DNA of 64,000 nucleotides from Saccoglossus kowalevskii (lineage: Eukaryota; Hemichordata; Enteropneusta; Harrimaniidae), in assembly GCF_000003605.2 (NCBI RefSeq), contig NW_003109983.1, positions 152,974 through 216,973 on the forward strand, written 5' to 3'. Below are positions 14,688-26,839 of the stretch, in pieces. The notes beneath the pieces are model-generated. The model searched no databases. It was given only the letters and a program-made list of their open reading frames with translations, and was not told where the DNA came from. Each line of letters starts with the position of its first letter. The stretch's first letter is position 1. A program made the position numbers and the translations under genes.

Positions 14688-17600
14688 GTAAGTATGTTTT
14701 ACTTTAATTTCAATGAAACGATAAAGTCGTGATTTGTTTTCATTTGAAGGATAATTATTGTGAGCCGTAGCTTTAGCAGTACTGTTGTTTAACCCTTTCA
14801 CCACCAGATCTCTCTTCTCATTACAAATTCACAAAATACGAAGATTGTGACAAAATTATCCAGTATTGGGTAAAATCTGAAAAATTACACAAATTGTGTT
14901 TGTTTGCAAATATGAGCGACTACTTTAGCGGTTTATTGTACAGATAATACCGTGCACCTTTTGAACATATATGGTAGTAGGTATTCGAACAATATAGATG
15001 CGATGAATGTATCCAGTCGTTGACAGTTCTGGAAACCCGATGATTTATTTTGCTGGTAATTGCGAGGACATTGCCTAAACCATCGCTTAACTAATAACAA
15101 CCATATGTTTTTTTTATTTGTGCTGGTACGCACATTCGTTTTCGTATTTTAGATTTGAAACGGAATGACTTAATTAGAAAAAAAATCGTCTTTCCGCGGT
15201 GTACCGCTCGCGTCATTCAATATCATTTCGACCAACAGCGTGACAGGAGCTCATCTTAAAACTTTTATTATCCGCTAGTAAATATACAGAAAATATACGT
15301 TCAATACTTGATATTCGCATACGATTAAAATATACAAGAAGAAAGTTTCAATCGTCATTTTTATATAATTTAGCAAGTACAACACACTGTGCAAAATTTA
15401 TATAGAATTGAAGACTGCATAAATACCCACACATATTGTCCGACTAGGAACGCTATTCTAACGTTCGATTGTGGAAAGGTAAATTAAGTTGCCTGAAAAT
15501 ACTCAATGTACGTTCATGACACGGGTACCATTTTGCCCGCAGTTAAGCGCGAAACTTATAAAATCAAGCAACTTTTAGGAAAGAAGCTGGTTTTAGCACA
15601 GGAATATTACCGGTCGTTGACATTCTTGGATTATTTACATTGCTGGTAATTGTTGCGGTGACATTTCTTTAAATATAGCTCAGCTCACCAGGGCCATATG
15701 TTCTTTATATTATTGCTGGTATCCCCGACATGGAACGGAATCGGGAAAGTGAGGAAAGTAATTACTCTGTCGAAATCGGTTGAAAAAACTCGTAGGACAA
15801 TTGTCGGTGCACGTTACATTCTATCGCTCTGTGTGAAAAGAGTATAAACGTAAAATGTCATACCTTTATTTATATTTTTGCCAACTCCTCAAATACAATT
15901 ATTTAAATCGGGTGAAAAATGTTGATGTATATTTTTACGATTCCTAAATTGTCAAAATTAGAAAGGAACAAACACTTTGGTCAAAGACGTTTGATTTTCT
16001 TCAATCAAATACACCCCTCGAGATTAAAAGTGTTAATAGTACACTTATATCCAAAATAGGTTCTCTCGTGTTATTATTTACGGGCTATTAGTTTTATGGG
16101 ATAAAAACTACGGGTGTTAATGACATGCTTGTATGAGGTGTGCCTGGTTAACACTCACTGTGAATGGATGATGCAAAAATATTGCACGTTCAAACAAATA
16201 TGCAGGCTGAATTTCGTGGTATAAGTATACTCAAAACGTATACATTGATATAAAGAAAAAATGTTTATGAGCATTTAAGTATAATAACAATCGGCATATG
16301 TCATATGTGTATAGCATCTGTCTTATTGGAAAACGTACAACTGACTGCAGCATTTCGTCGATCTATCCGATATTTTTATAGTATCCGCTTTGAACAAATG
16401 TATGCTCTAGAAACGTACGACTCGGACAACATAAAATATCACATTTACTAGATAAGTTTTACCATTTTGGAGGCAAACTGTAAATATATCCACCAACTCG
16501 ACCAGGAAAGCCACGGTGTCACAGTCTTCACTAATAAAGCCGCATAGCCCGGACAGCTGACATAATTCTTGATCGTTCAGACAAAAATAGATAATTGTAT
16601 TGACACAATAATCCGCGAATCCGCTTGGTATTGATGTAATAATGACGTACGCGGAATATATAACCAGTATTTCATGAGTGAATGTACGTTGTAATGTAAT
16701 GACTTCTGAGTCATTTCGTCAATTATTATCGTTAGTTTAGCCTCATGCGAGTGAAGAATATGTTATTTGTAAAGTCATCAATACGTAAGGTTTATGGGGA
16801 TATATTGCTAACATAATGTGTGGGTTGATTTAACCGGTGATATTTCCACAGCTGCGACGATGAAACACCAGTAGACACGAGTGAAACAGTCTTACGCTGA
16901 ACAGACATGTTGACGTTACGAGGTCTGGATAGGATGTATCATGTATATTCATAGCTCAAAAGCATTTTAGCCAACACCCGACCACCACAGATATTCGAAT
17001 TACTACAACTCATTACAGATACCTACCAAAAAATAGTGTAAAACATATTCAGCCAGAGCGTAAAAATTTAAATCTAGCTTGCATTGAACAATCATATTTT
17101 CAATGACGTTATTATCGATATACAATAAATTATCGTGCAGGTTGGTTGAATGAATGTGAATATTTAATTAGTTAGCGCTTGTATACACATTGTTAACTCG
17201 GTGTGTTAATGGAGCCTAGCGTGCGCTCATAAAAAAAAAAAACACTTCCACTCTAATCTTTGAAAAAAATATGCCGGCGAAAAAAATGCCTAATTTGATT
17301 TAATTTAATTATGGTAATTATGGTAAGTTAAACAAACTATTTCAACAAAATAATTTCATTTTGCCCATTTCTATATATTATTGTATTTTGTGGAATTTCT
17401 TGTAATTGGTGAGTCCAAGCAACATCATTTCTTTACACATTCATTGTAAAATGTTCTTTTGTACAGTATAAGTCACTCAACTATTTACATGTGAATATTG
17501 CTTTATATTTTACATGCAAAATCTTGCAACGTCGACTTACAACGTCGATCATTTGCAATCGTCCTGCTGGCATTATTCCATATTTGTGAGATACCATTTC

Positions 17601-20600
17601 TTTAAACTGAGATTTTGCAGACAAATACATATCACGCCATGTTTTTTGGTTGCGTATTGATCTATAACATATGGTACAGACATTAAGCTGGAGTGAATGT
17701 ACTGGATTACGGGAATTCAAAATATATTTCATTGTTAGTATTGTAAATGTATTTGTACTTTTTTTTGCAGCTCATGCGGTGAATGTAACTTGTGAAATGT
17801 ATGTCAACAGTATTCACTCTGTAAAAGAAGTAAATATGGTAGGTATCTGGAAAATTCGACGTATATATGCTATAATCTTTTAACAACAAAACAGAATAAC
17901 TCATTAGTGAATGAACATTAGTAAATCTCGGGGATTCATTTTCTATTTAGTGTGGTACGTTTTAATAAATATGTATTCTGGTGCCCAGGGCTAGGAAACA
18001 CACTTTTGTTATACAAGTGTATATTTGTATCTCATAGCTAATAGATGTTTGTTTCTGCAGACCCTGCTCATGCCGCTTAGCGTGCCCCGACATTGGGGTA
18101 TCGGCTTACTTTAAATTAATTTCCTATTAGATGATTCATCTGCACTCCTAATCCTACAACTATATATGAAACAATTGTTATTAAATTTGACGACGCAAAA
18201 AATGGATACAGGCATTGAAGGAAATTAAAACAGGGGCATCAAGGGTCTTTATACGATATTAAAAAACCTGGTATCTATAAAAGCATTGTCTCTGGCACGT
18301 ATCTCGGATATTGAGTTAATGTTAAATGTATATTTCATTAGTGTGCAAATATATTTTTTAAGATTCAGTTTTTTTATTTATGAATCTTAGTCGAATTGGC
18401 TTTTAATACCTTGTCAGCGAAGAACTATAAATAAAATACCATACTATACACCGCGTTAACTATATTTATTTATATAAATCATGGGTACATCGAAGCGAAG
18501 AAAAATTATAAATCGCGAAGCAGTACACGTTTTTACTAAATTCGCTATTTATCAAACGGTATCCTCCGAGGCGTACAATGTGTGCATATATTATGCCCTT
18601 GATGTATCTCACTGCAGTTCAAAATGAAATCTGTCAGGTGTCAGTTGCTAAACTAATCGATTTTGCTAGTATGTAAATATAAGGGTGATGAAAACACTGG
18701 TACTGATATCTGCTGGTACTATCTGTACCTTTATTATGTATTCCTTCATTACGTCTTGCATAACTGCACTACCGACCACTCAATCAGCGAACTGTATATG
18801 AAAGACATACAGATTGATAAAGAACACGACAATATATTCCCAGATGAGTCATATTTACTGCTTAACTTTGGGGCAGTCGTGAACATTCATTTTTCCTTGC
18901 TTGGTTGGTTACATGAAAGCTCTTTTTGCATCATTGCTGCTGTCAACATTTCACTTTTCACCCACACTAATAATGTTTGTTTTATGATGAAATACAAAAC
19001 CATGGATGACTGAACGCAAGTTGTATAGAACACAACACAAAGGACTGACATGAATGACAAAAATAATAACAATGATAATGGGCGTCGCCACAGTTCATCT
19101 CTGTTAGTCCCCTCTCAGACATTGTCTATAATTGGACTGTCATGTTTAGATGCGTACGTCTGTTTGATCATGTATCTGAGGTCATTTTAGGCACGTGCGT
19201 AGACATTATTGTTGTATTTGTCAAAAAACATAATCGTCAACATCTCAGCTAGCTTTTATTCCATCCTGACCTTCCATCCCATTTGGTAGATTACGGACGG
19301 ACGCATATTAAATTTGATTTGCGATTGGTCTCTAAACGAGTTATTGGGAAACATTGAACTTTTTAAGTGCTGTTACTCATTTTTCGTGGCCGATTTTCAT
19401 ACAAAGCAAATTATAGTGGTTTATTTTGATTTTTAATTTATATAATTTTCCCTGTTGCTTTTCTCAAATATGCAATAAACAATTATATGTATATTCGAAC
19501 ACAAAACAGCTCCAAATAAACAACACAATCAATCCATGTCACTGAATTGCAAAAAGCTTGCTGAGTTCATGTTGGCTAGTAAGGTTACAAAGTGCTTAAT
19601 GTTCACAATACTTGACAGTGTGGTACATGACAAATAAGTACCCTGACGATTCTAGTAATTTACGCAATGTATAAATGAATGTTACCGAAATGTACACAAT
19701 GCTTCTTCAATTGGCATTCAAGCTATTTCAAGCTAGCATAATTAAAAAAAAAAAACTTAATAATCGGCACTATTGTGTACATGTCATCATATGACATCTC
19801 TCTGGGAGAATATATTACCGAAATACTTTTTTTTTTCTTTTTTTTCTTTGAAGGAATACTCTGTGGCTATTTATTTGAAAATGCGCTGGCATGACGAGAG
19901 ATTGCGTCATAATGGCACGGAACCTATAACCCTCAATTCGCCCGAGTTTATAGATGTTGTATGGAGACCAGATGTCTACTTTGATAATGAAAAGAAAGGG
20001 GAATATCATAAAGTGACAACTGATAATAGGGCATTAGAGCTGGGTAGCGAAGGCGACATCACATATGGACTCAGGTGAGGCAGCAGTTATAATCACACCC
20101 TTATGTGTCACGTTCGTGTTTTATTATGCCCGTTTCAATATAACGAGTCATAATATGTGTTTTATATAAGGTTCTTAATATACAAATAACCGGGGATCCT
20201 AATGCACGTTGACAGCTTAGTAATACTGCCTGAACACTGAACACAAATCGCCAATTCACGACCACATCTAACGCCTCAACTGAGAATCTGTATATAATAT
20301 AACTATGACAGATGTTCAATACAATACAATACTATTGCTGTTGATAGAAATTGTTTTCAAGCCACTTATCCCAAGGCAATTGACCGAAGGATAACGTTGT
20401 TTGGAAGGCCCATGGGCATGCGTATACCTGTACCTGTAAAAGGTCAGTCGATATGTGTCTTATAGCGCAGCATGTACACTTTGTATTGAATGGACAAGAT
20501 TGTAGATCGAGCAATATAGCAACAAAACAGTTCGTTGCCATAATGCATAGCAACCGTGATTACATTCATGGTGCTTTGAGAACTTTTGGTGTAAGGCTGT

Positions 20601-22262
20601 GGCAGCACTTGTAGATTGACTCTTGACATTACTCTGACGCGGATAACATTTTATGTTCCGCTTGTTTATAAACGTTACCCATGTACTCGTTGCGCTAATC
20701 TCCAAACCAAAGTGACATCGTTATGACAACAGTTGGAAGCTAATACTGTTTGTTCTTGTTTAACAGGTATTACCGGTATATGTTGTGTTTTATTATACTT
20801 AATTGTTTATAACGCTGCAATACGATGTAAAGAAATATGTATAATAAATATAAATATTTATATACATAATGATAAATATTATCATACATATTACACATTA
20901 CACTGGGTATCTGAACCTACCTTATTAGGAGATTTTAAATGTGGAATAATCCGTCCCACTGCATTTTATTTGATGTGGTTGCCTTGGAAGTTTACTAACA
21001 CTTCAAACTGTGTACTTTCCGACGTGAATAAACGTTGTTCTTACATTTGAAAAAATGCATTTAAACCTAATAAATATATTCATCATAGTATGGCGAATGT
21101 GTGTATGTTTTTGTACACATACAAACACTAGGCAGACTAGCCCTGATCATGAAGCATACAGTTTGCATGTATTTAGAGTGTTTAGGTCAATGTATTTACC
21201 TAATAGATTCTATAAACCTAATGATTCTTGAAGGAATTAAAACACATTAATTATTTCAATATCCCAGGTGTATATTTCATTGGAGTCGAAATAACAATTT
21301 AATTTCATACTGTTATTATAGACCAGTATACATTTGGCATTGACAGAATCGAATGAAATAACGCTGATGTTAATTTACTCTCTGTCATTGAAATTACTTA
21401 GGCTCAGCTTGACGCTTTCCTGTCAGATGAGACTTCAGGCGTTTCCGATGGACAGCCACAGATGCAACATGATGATGCTCAGTTGTGAGTACTCTGTTCT
21501 TGTTTTAAGTTAGTGGTTTGTATGTATGTTTTATTTTGCGCCTTACACAAAACGAAACACATAGTCGGCTTTCCATGCCACAAGCTAACTAAGCAGCTTG
21601 TCTGTCACTGTAAAACGTAATCCCACGACCGTGTATAAGACTCAATATTTCGCTCGATAATATTTCACTAGAGATGCTTGCTATGCTTATATGCCCCATA
21701 AAACAGATATTTGACCATTATAATATCCCAGTTTAAGTCAAATTCAATCTGAGCACGTTGACACAAGATACATGGTGAAATAGAAGACCACTGAAAGTTA
21801 TATAAAATTAAAAGTCATTTTCACGGTTAGTTAGTTTTTGACCTTAACGTAAAAATGTGTTTTATTTACCATTTTTCACACTGTCTACCGAAGACGAATA
21901 TGCTGAAGCGTACCGTACCGTACAAGATAACAATCGCGAAGTGGTGACAGTTTGGGAATTTGCAAACTGAAAATTAAATACTCTGTTTATTATAATAGTA
22001 GTGTATCCTTGGTTACCAACTAATATACGATGTTGTATGATAGCATAAATCATGGAGACAAATTAGTTATATCACATGATGTAACGGTGCTCACATTATT
22101 TTATATCAACATGTCAAATAAAATATGTATATGATTCGCATGTACCCCTAATTTATGCAAACACTGGGTAATAACAGTCAGTATGAGTAACATGTCCGCT
22201 CAATCCATTAGACATATCGAGTTCTTTTATTTTGTCCGTATTCCGGTCAATGATCGACGATT

Positions 22263-22298
<36 letters not shown>

Positions 22299-25200
22299 TG
22301 TAACTGAAATCCATTATTATTGTTCAATAGATGCTTACGATGCAAACAATCTCATTCTGCAGTGGAGAGATTTTAATCCGGTAGCATTATTTCCCGATAA
22401 TCAAATGCCACAGTTCACGCTCACGAAATATGATTATACGGAATCAATAAGGACTTATAAGCATAGTAAGTATACGTCTGCATTTTATTGAATTTTCCCC
22501 AGCTGTACAACAAAATGTTTTCATCAAGTGCACATGCGCACCATGAGACGTATTACCTACGCAGATTACAGTGCTAGAATTAATTGATACTAATCAATTG
22601 ATATAGAAAATAGGTATCGCTGTATTATGTTATTTGGCATTAGGTAATTAATATTATTTTACTGATTTTCCATAATTAAAAACGTCCTTTACGACCTAGA
22701 ACCAAATGCATGTGTAGGATACTAGAACAGACGCGATATAAACAATGCAATATTGTTGACGTTTATGCCAGGGTTGTTGCCTAGCATTAAATAGGATTTC
22801 CGTGATTTATTCTATGTGGATGTACGTTTTGTCTATTGCTTACAAAATCCTGATTGACGAATATATTCATCGAACTTCTATTCGCACAAAATCATTGGTT
22901 ACTGATTATTAACTGCAGTGGTGCGCGTAGCCTGACGAGGTAGCGTGAGTTGTGCCCTCCGCGTGCTCCAAACCCAACACAAGCCTGAGAGAAGGATGTA
23001 GTTTTTCACTTTCCCCGACGATTTTTTGTCGGTTCCAATCAAATTGCAGGAACATCTAATAGAGACAGCCACCACAGAGTGTATTTGTTTGTTGAAATAA
23101 TGTGTGATATGGTGCTGGCAAATTTGCGTCCAATGTGTATTATCTTGTTGAAAACAGTCTGTTATTTCAGCCGACGATGCAAACAAAGCTTTGATTGATG
23201 GGGTTACTATGACCACCAAAATGTACATTCATTGAACTCATTGCAAGAAGGCGTGAACTTTACGAATTCGTAGTATCGATCTTGCCGCCGAGATATACAC
23301 TATCTGTCAGGCGCTACTGAGGTCTGATGCCGCTCGGCCGGTGAGGGCCTACTCACGCCTACATGTCAGGCTTTGGTACGAGCAGTATACCATTTCTTAG
23401 AAATAAGAATAAAATAATGTTCAGTCCAGTCAGTTTCCGATACGCATTTGCTTTGACGTCACTGTAACTCTCGTGATCTTTGAAGATTTACAAGATTTAG
23501 AATACGTAACAAGCATATAATGACGGTGAAATATAAAACAAAATATTATGTGCCTTGATGCTAAATTTAGATTAACAACATATATACTGTTGGTAAATTG
23601 TTTGATTGATGAATTCTCATAATTAATAGTAGGTACAATATAATGAAAGTGTGAACTTGTCCTGCTAACGTGTTTTTCCAAACAAATCCGTAAGCAAATT
23701 TTGTTCATTAATATCCCGAACTTGCATCGGTAGGTAGCAAAAACTGACTCGATTGTTTCAAAATCAGATGAAACCCCAATTTGAATAAATATACCTCATT
23801 GCTTTGTCAGCGCAACAATCGTTCATGAAAAGTATTAATGCAACTGTTTGCGTGGTATATATTTCAAACATAGAGAAATGTAACAAGTTATATTTGTCAT
23901 TAAGTCTTTTATGTGTGTGTAATTTTTATCTCAACAACCTTTGAATGCAAGGGGGATGATTTATGTGTATCGGGGTAGTCGGTGGGTTGAAGATATGTAT
24001 AAGAATTTCACAGATATGTGAATTTAGTCAATGAATTTAGTTTTTAAAATTTGGAGCTCAACTGGTATCCGTGCATAGAATGTATGTCGATTTATATATC
24101 CAAATTCAACGTTAAGTGTGCCATTATCTCTTCTACTCACTACAGTGCCGAACAAGTCTTGTCTCGAAGTAGTGTTTTACCTTGAACGGGAAATGGGATA
24201 CTACATACTGACCAACTACATTCCGAGTGCTTTGTTAGTAATATTATCATGGGTGTCGTTTTGGTTACATCTCGATGCTACGGCAGCGAGGGTCGCTCTT
24301 GGAATTACTACAGTACTCACAACAGCAACACAGTTATCCATTGCTCGGGAATCGTTACCCGAAGTGTCGTACCCAACGGTAAGAGGCATTGGTCAATATG
24401 ACTGACCACGTTGAGAATGATAATTTTAAGGCTGCAGAAAAATGTTTTGATTTAGTTTGATGTGGCTAAAATGAACGAGACTTGATGATGTGCTTCAGTT
24501 GTTATAGATGCATTTGGAGTAAACCTAATCACGTTACCAATCCAAATCATTGCGGTTATTATGTTCCATGAGAGCACCTGTGTCTGATACAAATTGTGCA
24601 TTCTAATAAGTTCAATTTTTGACTTTTATAAGTGTCAATCGGCGAAAATGACTACTGTGATGAATACGTCATCGATATATTGTTCACTGGATTGCAAATA
24701 ACAAGTCCAAAAGCTAAAAACATGTATATTACTTACACAGTGCCATAGGTGATATGATCTTTACAATGTATGTTTTTTTGTTCGTTAAAAAGGCGGAGCT
24801 TATATATATATACTCAATACTGAAACGTTAGATATATGTTGATTCATTGTATTGATTTGAGTTCTGTGCAGAAACAAGCTTAGTAGATGTTACTTTCGGG
24901 AAGGACGCAAAGATAGTGATCCACTCATAGGTCAAACGTCACAATAAGACATACAAACAAAACATTTCATTAATTGCAATTAAAAATTAAAAGATACACT
25001 AATTGTCCTATTATGTATGTGATTCAGTATTTTGAATGCAATCGGGTGTCTCCGATTGAACGATCATTACTCGATTCTGCTCTCGGCTCACGTAACATAT
25101 AGACATACTACTAACAAGATAATATACTCACAGCGGTCACTTATCGGTTGTATTGTGATCACGTGGCAGGAATTCGCTGGAATAGTCTATTTGATTTACA

Positions 25201-26517
25201 CGGTGTTCTGCATAGACGCGTGGAGAATTTTCTTAGGCGATGGTTAAATGCTTGCTTTCATATTATTTTCAAGAATGGCATGCTGACCTTTTAAACATGT
25301 TATCCCAGACTCACGGTATTCCAAGTTAATAGTGTTTGTTGTTGTTTGCTATGGTATATGCCTTTGCAAATATATATCCATTTGTAGATTATTAGTTTTG
25401 TCATACGTGTCCAACATAATATCCGATGCATTTATATTAACATTATTAAATTAACATGTATATATTTTTTTCAAATGCACTATCGTTTCAACTTGTAGGC
25501 AATCGACGTATGGATGACGTCTTGTATGTTCTTTGTCTTTGGTGCTATGATAGAGTTCGCTATTGTCAACTATTTGTATATGTATCGCAAGTCCAAGATA
25601 AATGAGCACGTATCCGGAATTGAACCACAGGTACAGGGAAATTATAGACCACATTTTGTAAGTTTTCACTCTCTTTAGTGATATGTTATGCATGATTCAG
25701 CATGAAATTTCTCTTTTTATTAATGTTAGAATTTCTTTTGCACCGTAACTTCATAGAGTGTTCCGATTAGTATCATAATTATGGTATACACACGTAACAT
25801 GCTCAGACATCGTAACGTATGTAGTAGCAGGTGTCCCATGATTCTTCTCATCTTTATATATTTACTGTATGTGTTTTTTTTACCAAATCATTGTTATTCG
25901 TTAGAATTCAAAGCCTTGGAGTAATTGAATTTTTCTGTTCACTGCGAGATCCCGCGTTATGTGTGAAATCAAACACAAAAACAGGACAAACAAAAATCTA
26001 AGCGTTGCAGTGACGTCAAAACATCGCGTGAGATTCAGTAAACGCGAAAATATTTTGGGGGATATTTTCACGCCTAATAATGTGATACACACATTTGATG
26101 GTGGCCATATTTGATGAAGTTATGGTATTTCAACGCAATAAAAAGGGATATCAAAATTCAAATCGTTCAATTTTTGTGGCAGGCGTTAGGTCCGCGCCTT
26201 TCGCGCAATACGCGAGATCTCGCAGTGATCGGAAAATCACCTAATTCCGTCTGTATGTGATTTCATCACAGGAATTAACCCAAAAGACGAACTTTGGAAA
26301 CAACGCGGATGGTCTCAATGACGGAAATTTTACAACTCACGTCCCGGTCAAAGACGTGGACTCAACACGACCGTTCATCGAGAAACCGGCGGTTCAAACG
26401 TGTTCATACGCTAGGATGGCCAAGAAAGTTGACCGTTTGGCTCGATTACTCTTTCCACTCCTGTATGGCGTCTTCAACGTAATATACTGGTGTCACTATA
26501 AACAAATATTCAGATAG
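14572..26517 (+). CDS. Cys-loop ligand-gated anion channel (glycine receptor-like), eight exons
   Basis: Join 14572-14687, 17771-17838, 19854-20074, 21402-21484, 22331-22465, 24146-24378, 25499-25657, 26272-26517: 419 residues from the ATG at 14573 to TAG at 26515-26517. All introns are GT-AG and all phases agree. Exon sizes 68, 221 and 83 bp and the phase pattern match vertebrate GABA-A/glycine receptor genes. The protein has an extracellular domain with RPNT and NVTC motifs, loop A ([15 protein letters not shown]), a canonical 13-residue Cys-loop (C..FPMD..C), M1 ([17 protein letters not shown]), M2 ([19 protein letters not shown]), M3, an intracellular loop of about 80 residues and M4. The AAR before M2, as in GABA-A beta, predicts anion selectivity; family knowledge places it as a homo- or heteropentamer in the plasma membrane. 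Oddities: the first loop-C cysteine is missing, loop D has K for R, and the GABA-binding Glu of loop B is Leu. The signal-peptide exon was not found, so the true start is probably upstream. Confidence 0.93.
15015..15127 (+). repeat. diverged direct repeat in receptor intron, copy 1
   Basis: Shares CCAGTCGTTGACAGTTCT, GCTGGTAATTG, GACATT, CCATATGTT and TGCTGGTA with 15610-15721 in the same order. Probably two old insertions or a local duplication. Confidence 0.55.
15610..15721 (+). repeat. diverged direct repeat in receptor intron, copy 2
   Basis: Partner of 15015-15127, about 595 bp away. It reads CCGGTCGTTGACATTCTTGG and then the same block order. Confidence 0.55.
17771..17838 (+). CDS. receptor exon 2 (NVTC strand)
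   Basis: 68 bp, exactly the family size, between TTTTTTGCAG and GTAGGT. It encodes [19 protein letters not shown], like PPVNVTCNIFINSFGSI in glycine receptors. NVT is a possible N-glycosylation site. Phase 1 in, phase 0 out. Confidence 0.92.
19854..20074 (+). CDS. receptor exon 3 (loops D, A and E)
   Basis: 221 bp, the same as the GABA-A receptor exon (glycine receptors have 224). It opens with [17 protein letters not shown] (loop D; the glycine receptor has FLRQQW, so Arg becomes Lys), then [17 protein letters not shown] (loop A) and EGDITYGLR (loop E side). The acceptor tract is T-rich and ends TTTGAAG; the donor is GTGAGG. Confidence 0.95.
21402..21484 (+). CDS. receptor exon 4 (Cys-loop)
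   Basis: 83 bp, the conserved family size. It encodes [17 protein letters not shown] followed by SHRC, giving C-x13-C with the FPMD core, and ends in MMMLS. The acceptor is TTACTTAG and the donor GTGAGT. Phase 2 in, phase 1 out. Confidence 0.96.
22264..22295 (+). repeat. T32 homopolymer before receptor exon 5
   Basis: An uninterrupted run of about 32 T, ending 35 bp before the exon at 22331. It may act as an over-long polypyrimidine tract or be an LINE/SINE poly(A) tail in reverse orientation. Confidence 0.9.
22331..22465 (+). CDS. receptor exon 5 (loop B to loop C)
   Basis: 135 bp. It encodes [19 protein letters not shown] and [16 protein letters not shown]. The residue matching the GABA-binding Glu before SY in loop B is Leu. 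The segment leading into loop C has no cysteine where glycine receptors and GluCls carry the first Cys of their second disulphide. Confidence 0.94.
22915..23400 (-). mobile_element. Tc1-like transposase relic
   Basis: Minus-strand frames resemble a Tc1 transposase in order. The sequence around 23380-23270 recalls the bipartite linker (GRP-like, then RRQDRY). From 23228 it reads [18 protein letters not shown], like the core FQQDNARPHTARICQ around the second catalytic Asp. A degraded WP.SPDLNPIEH-like part follows near 23080. Stops and frame changes show that it is dead. It sits in intron 22466-24145 in antisense orientation to the receptor. Terminal repeats were not resolved. Confidence 0.55.
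24146..24378 (+). CDS. receptor exon 6 (loop C end, M1, M2)
   Basis: 233 bp. It encodes [19 protein letters not shown]1 ([17 protein letters not shown]), the M1-M2 turn with AAR, and M2 ([16 protein letters not shown]) with the conserved 9' Leu, ending [11 protein letters not shown]. The exon boundary after the M2-M3 linker is where glycine receptor genes have theirs. Ends are TACAG and GTAAGA. Confidence 0.97.
25499..25657 (+). CDS. receptor exon 7 (M3 and start of intracellular loop), two possible donors
   Basis: 159 bp, starting [20 protein letters not shown] (M3, closest in feel to GluCl AIDVW...FVFGALLEF) and continuing [13 protein letters not shown]. The donor at 25658 is GTAAGT. A second good donor, CAG/GTACAG, lies at 25631 inside the exon, and both keep phase 0. 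Confidence 0.95.
25927..26241. mobile_element. MITE with inverted ends, in last receptor intron
   Basis: About 315 bp. Left end TTTTTCTGTTCACTGCGAGATC then CCGCGT; the right end, reverse-complemented, is ATTTTCCGATCACTGCGAGATC then TCGCGT, so the inverted repeats extend roughly 30 bp with few differences. TAATT at 25922-25926 and 26242-26246 is a plausible 5-bp target duplication. There is no coding capacity. The interior is CpG-containing and non-palindromic. The superfamily is unknown. Confidence 0.75.
26272..26517 (+). CDS. receptor last exon (intracellular loop, M4, stop)
   Basis: 246 bp including the stop. A hydrophilic loop ([18 protein letters not shown] ... [14 protein letters not shown]) is followed by the pre-M4 helix [12 protein letters not shown] and M4 ([18 protein letters not shown]), ending KQIFR-stop. 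The family motif is KIDKISRIGFP..F..FN..YW. The acceptor is TTTCATCACAG. Confidence 0.95.
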   Translation, partial: ELTQKTNFGNNADGLNDGNFTTHVPVKDVDSTRPFIEKPAVQTCSYARMAKKVDRLARLLFPLLYGVFNVIYWCHYKQIFR

Positions 26518-26833
26518 AACAAAACACATAATATCTAAACGATAACCATTTTTCCTATGGATTCATTTTCTCACTTCACATCATTTTACGCACCATACTA
26601 TAATTAAAGCATACGGTGTAAAGGTGTACAAACAACAGCCGGCGCAGCACGTAATTTGAGAAGGTGAAGTTTTTATGAATATTACATCATTCCCGTGAGC
26701 GCAGCTGTAGGCGTATGAATGCCGTTTAATTTCACTAAGAAGTGACATGCGCTGACACAGAATCAGCCTATGAAAATAACCTCGTTGGATATATGTAGTT
26801 AGTTCCCATGGTGATTGAATAATTACACCAGAC

Positions 26834-26839
26834 AATAAA
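26834..26839 (+). promoter_or_regulatory. candidate polyadenylation signal of receptor gene
   Basis: AATAAA about 317 bp after the stop codon. It is the first canonical hexamer I see downstream; cleavage site not tested. Confidence 0.35.

Noticed and set aside
18663-19013. 116-codon plus ORF in a receptor intron
   Set aside because: No family match, no splice consistency with the neighbouring exons, and overlapped by an antisense frame; likely chance.
20733-21050. 105-codon plus ORF between receptor exons 3 and 4
   Set aside because: Hydrophobic AT-driven composition, no conserved motif, and it lies wholly within an intron.
22183-22491. 102-codon ORF including receptor exon 5
   Set aside because: Only 22331-22465 is coding; the rest is intron, including the translated T-run.
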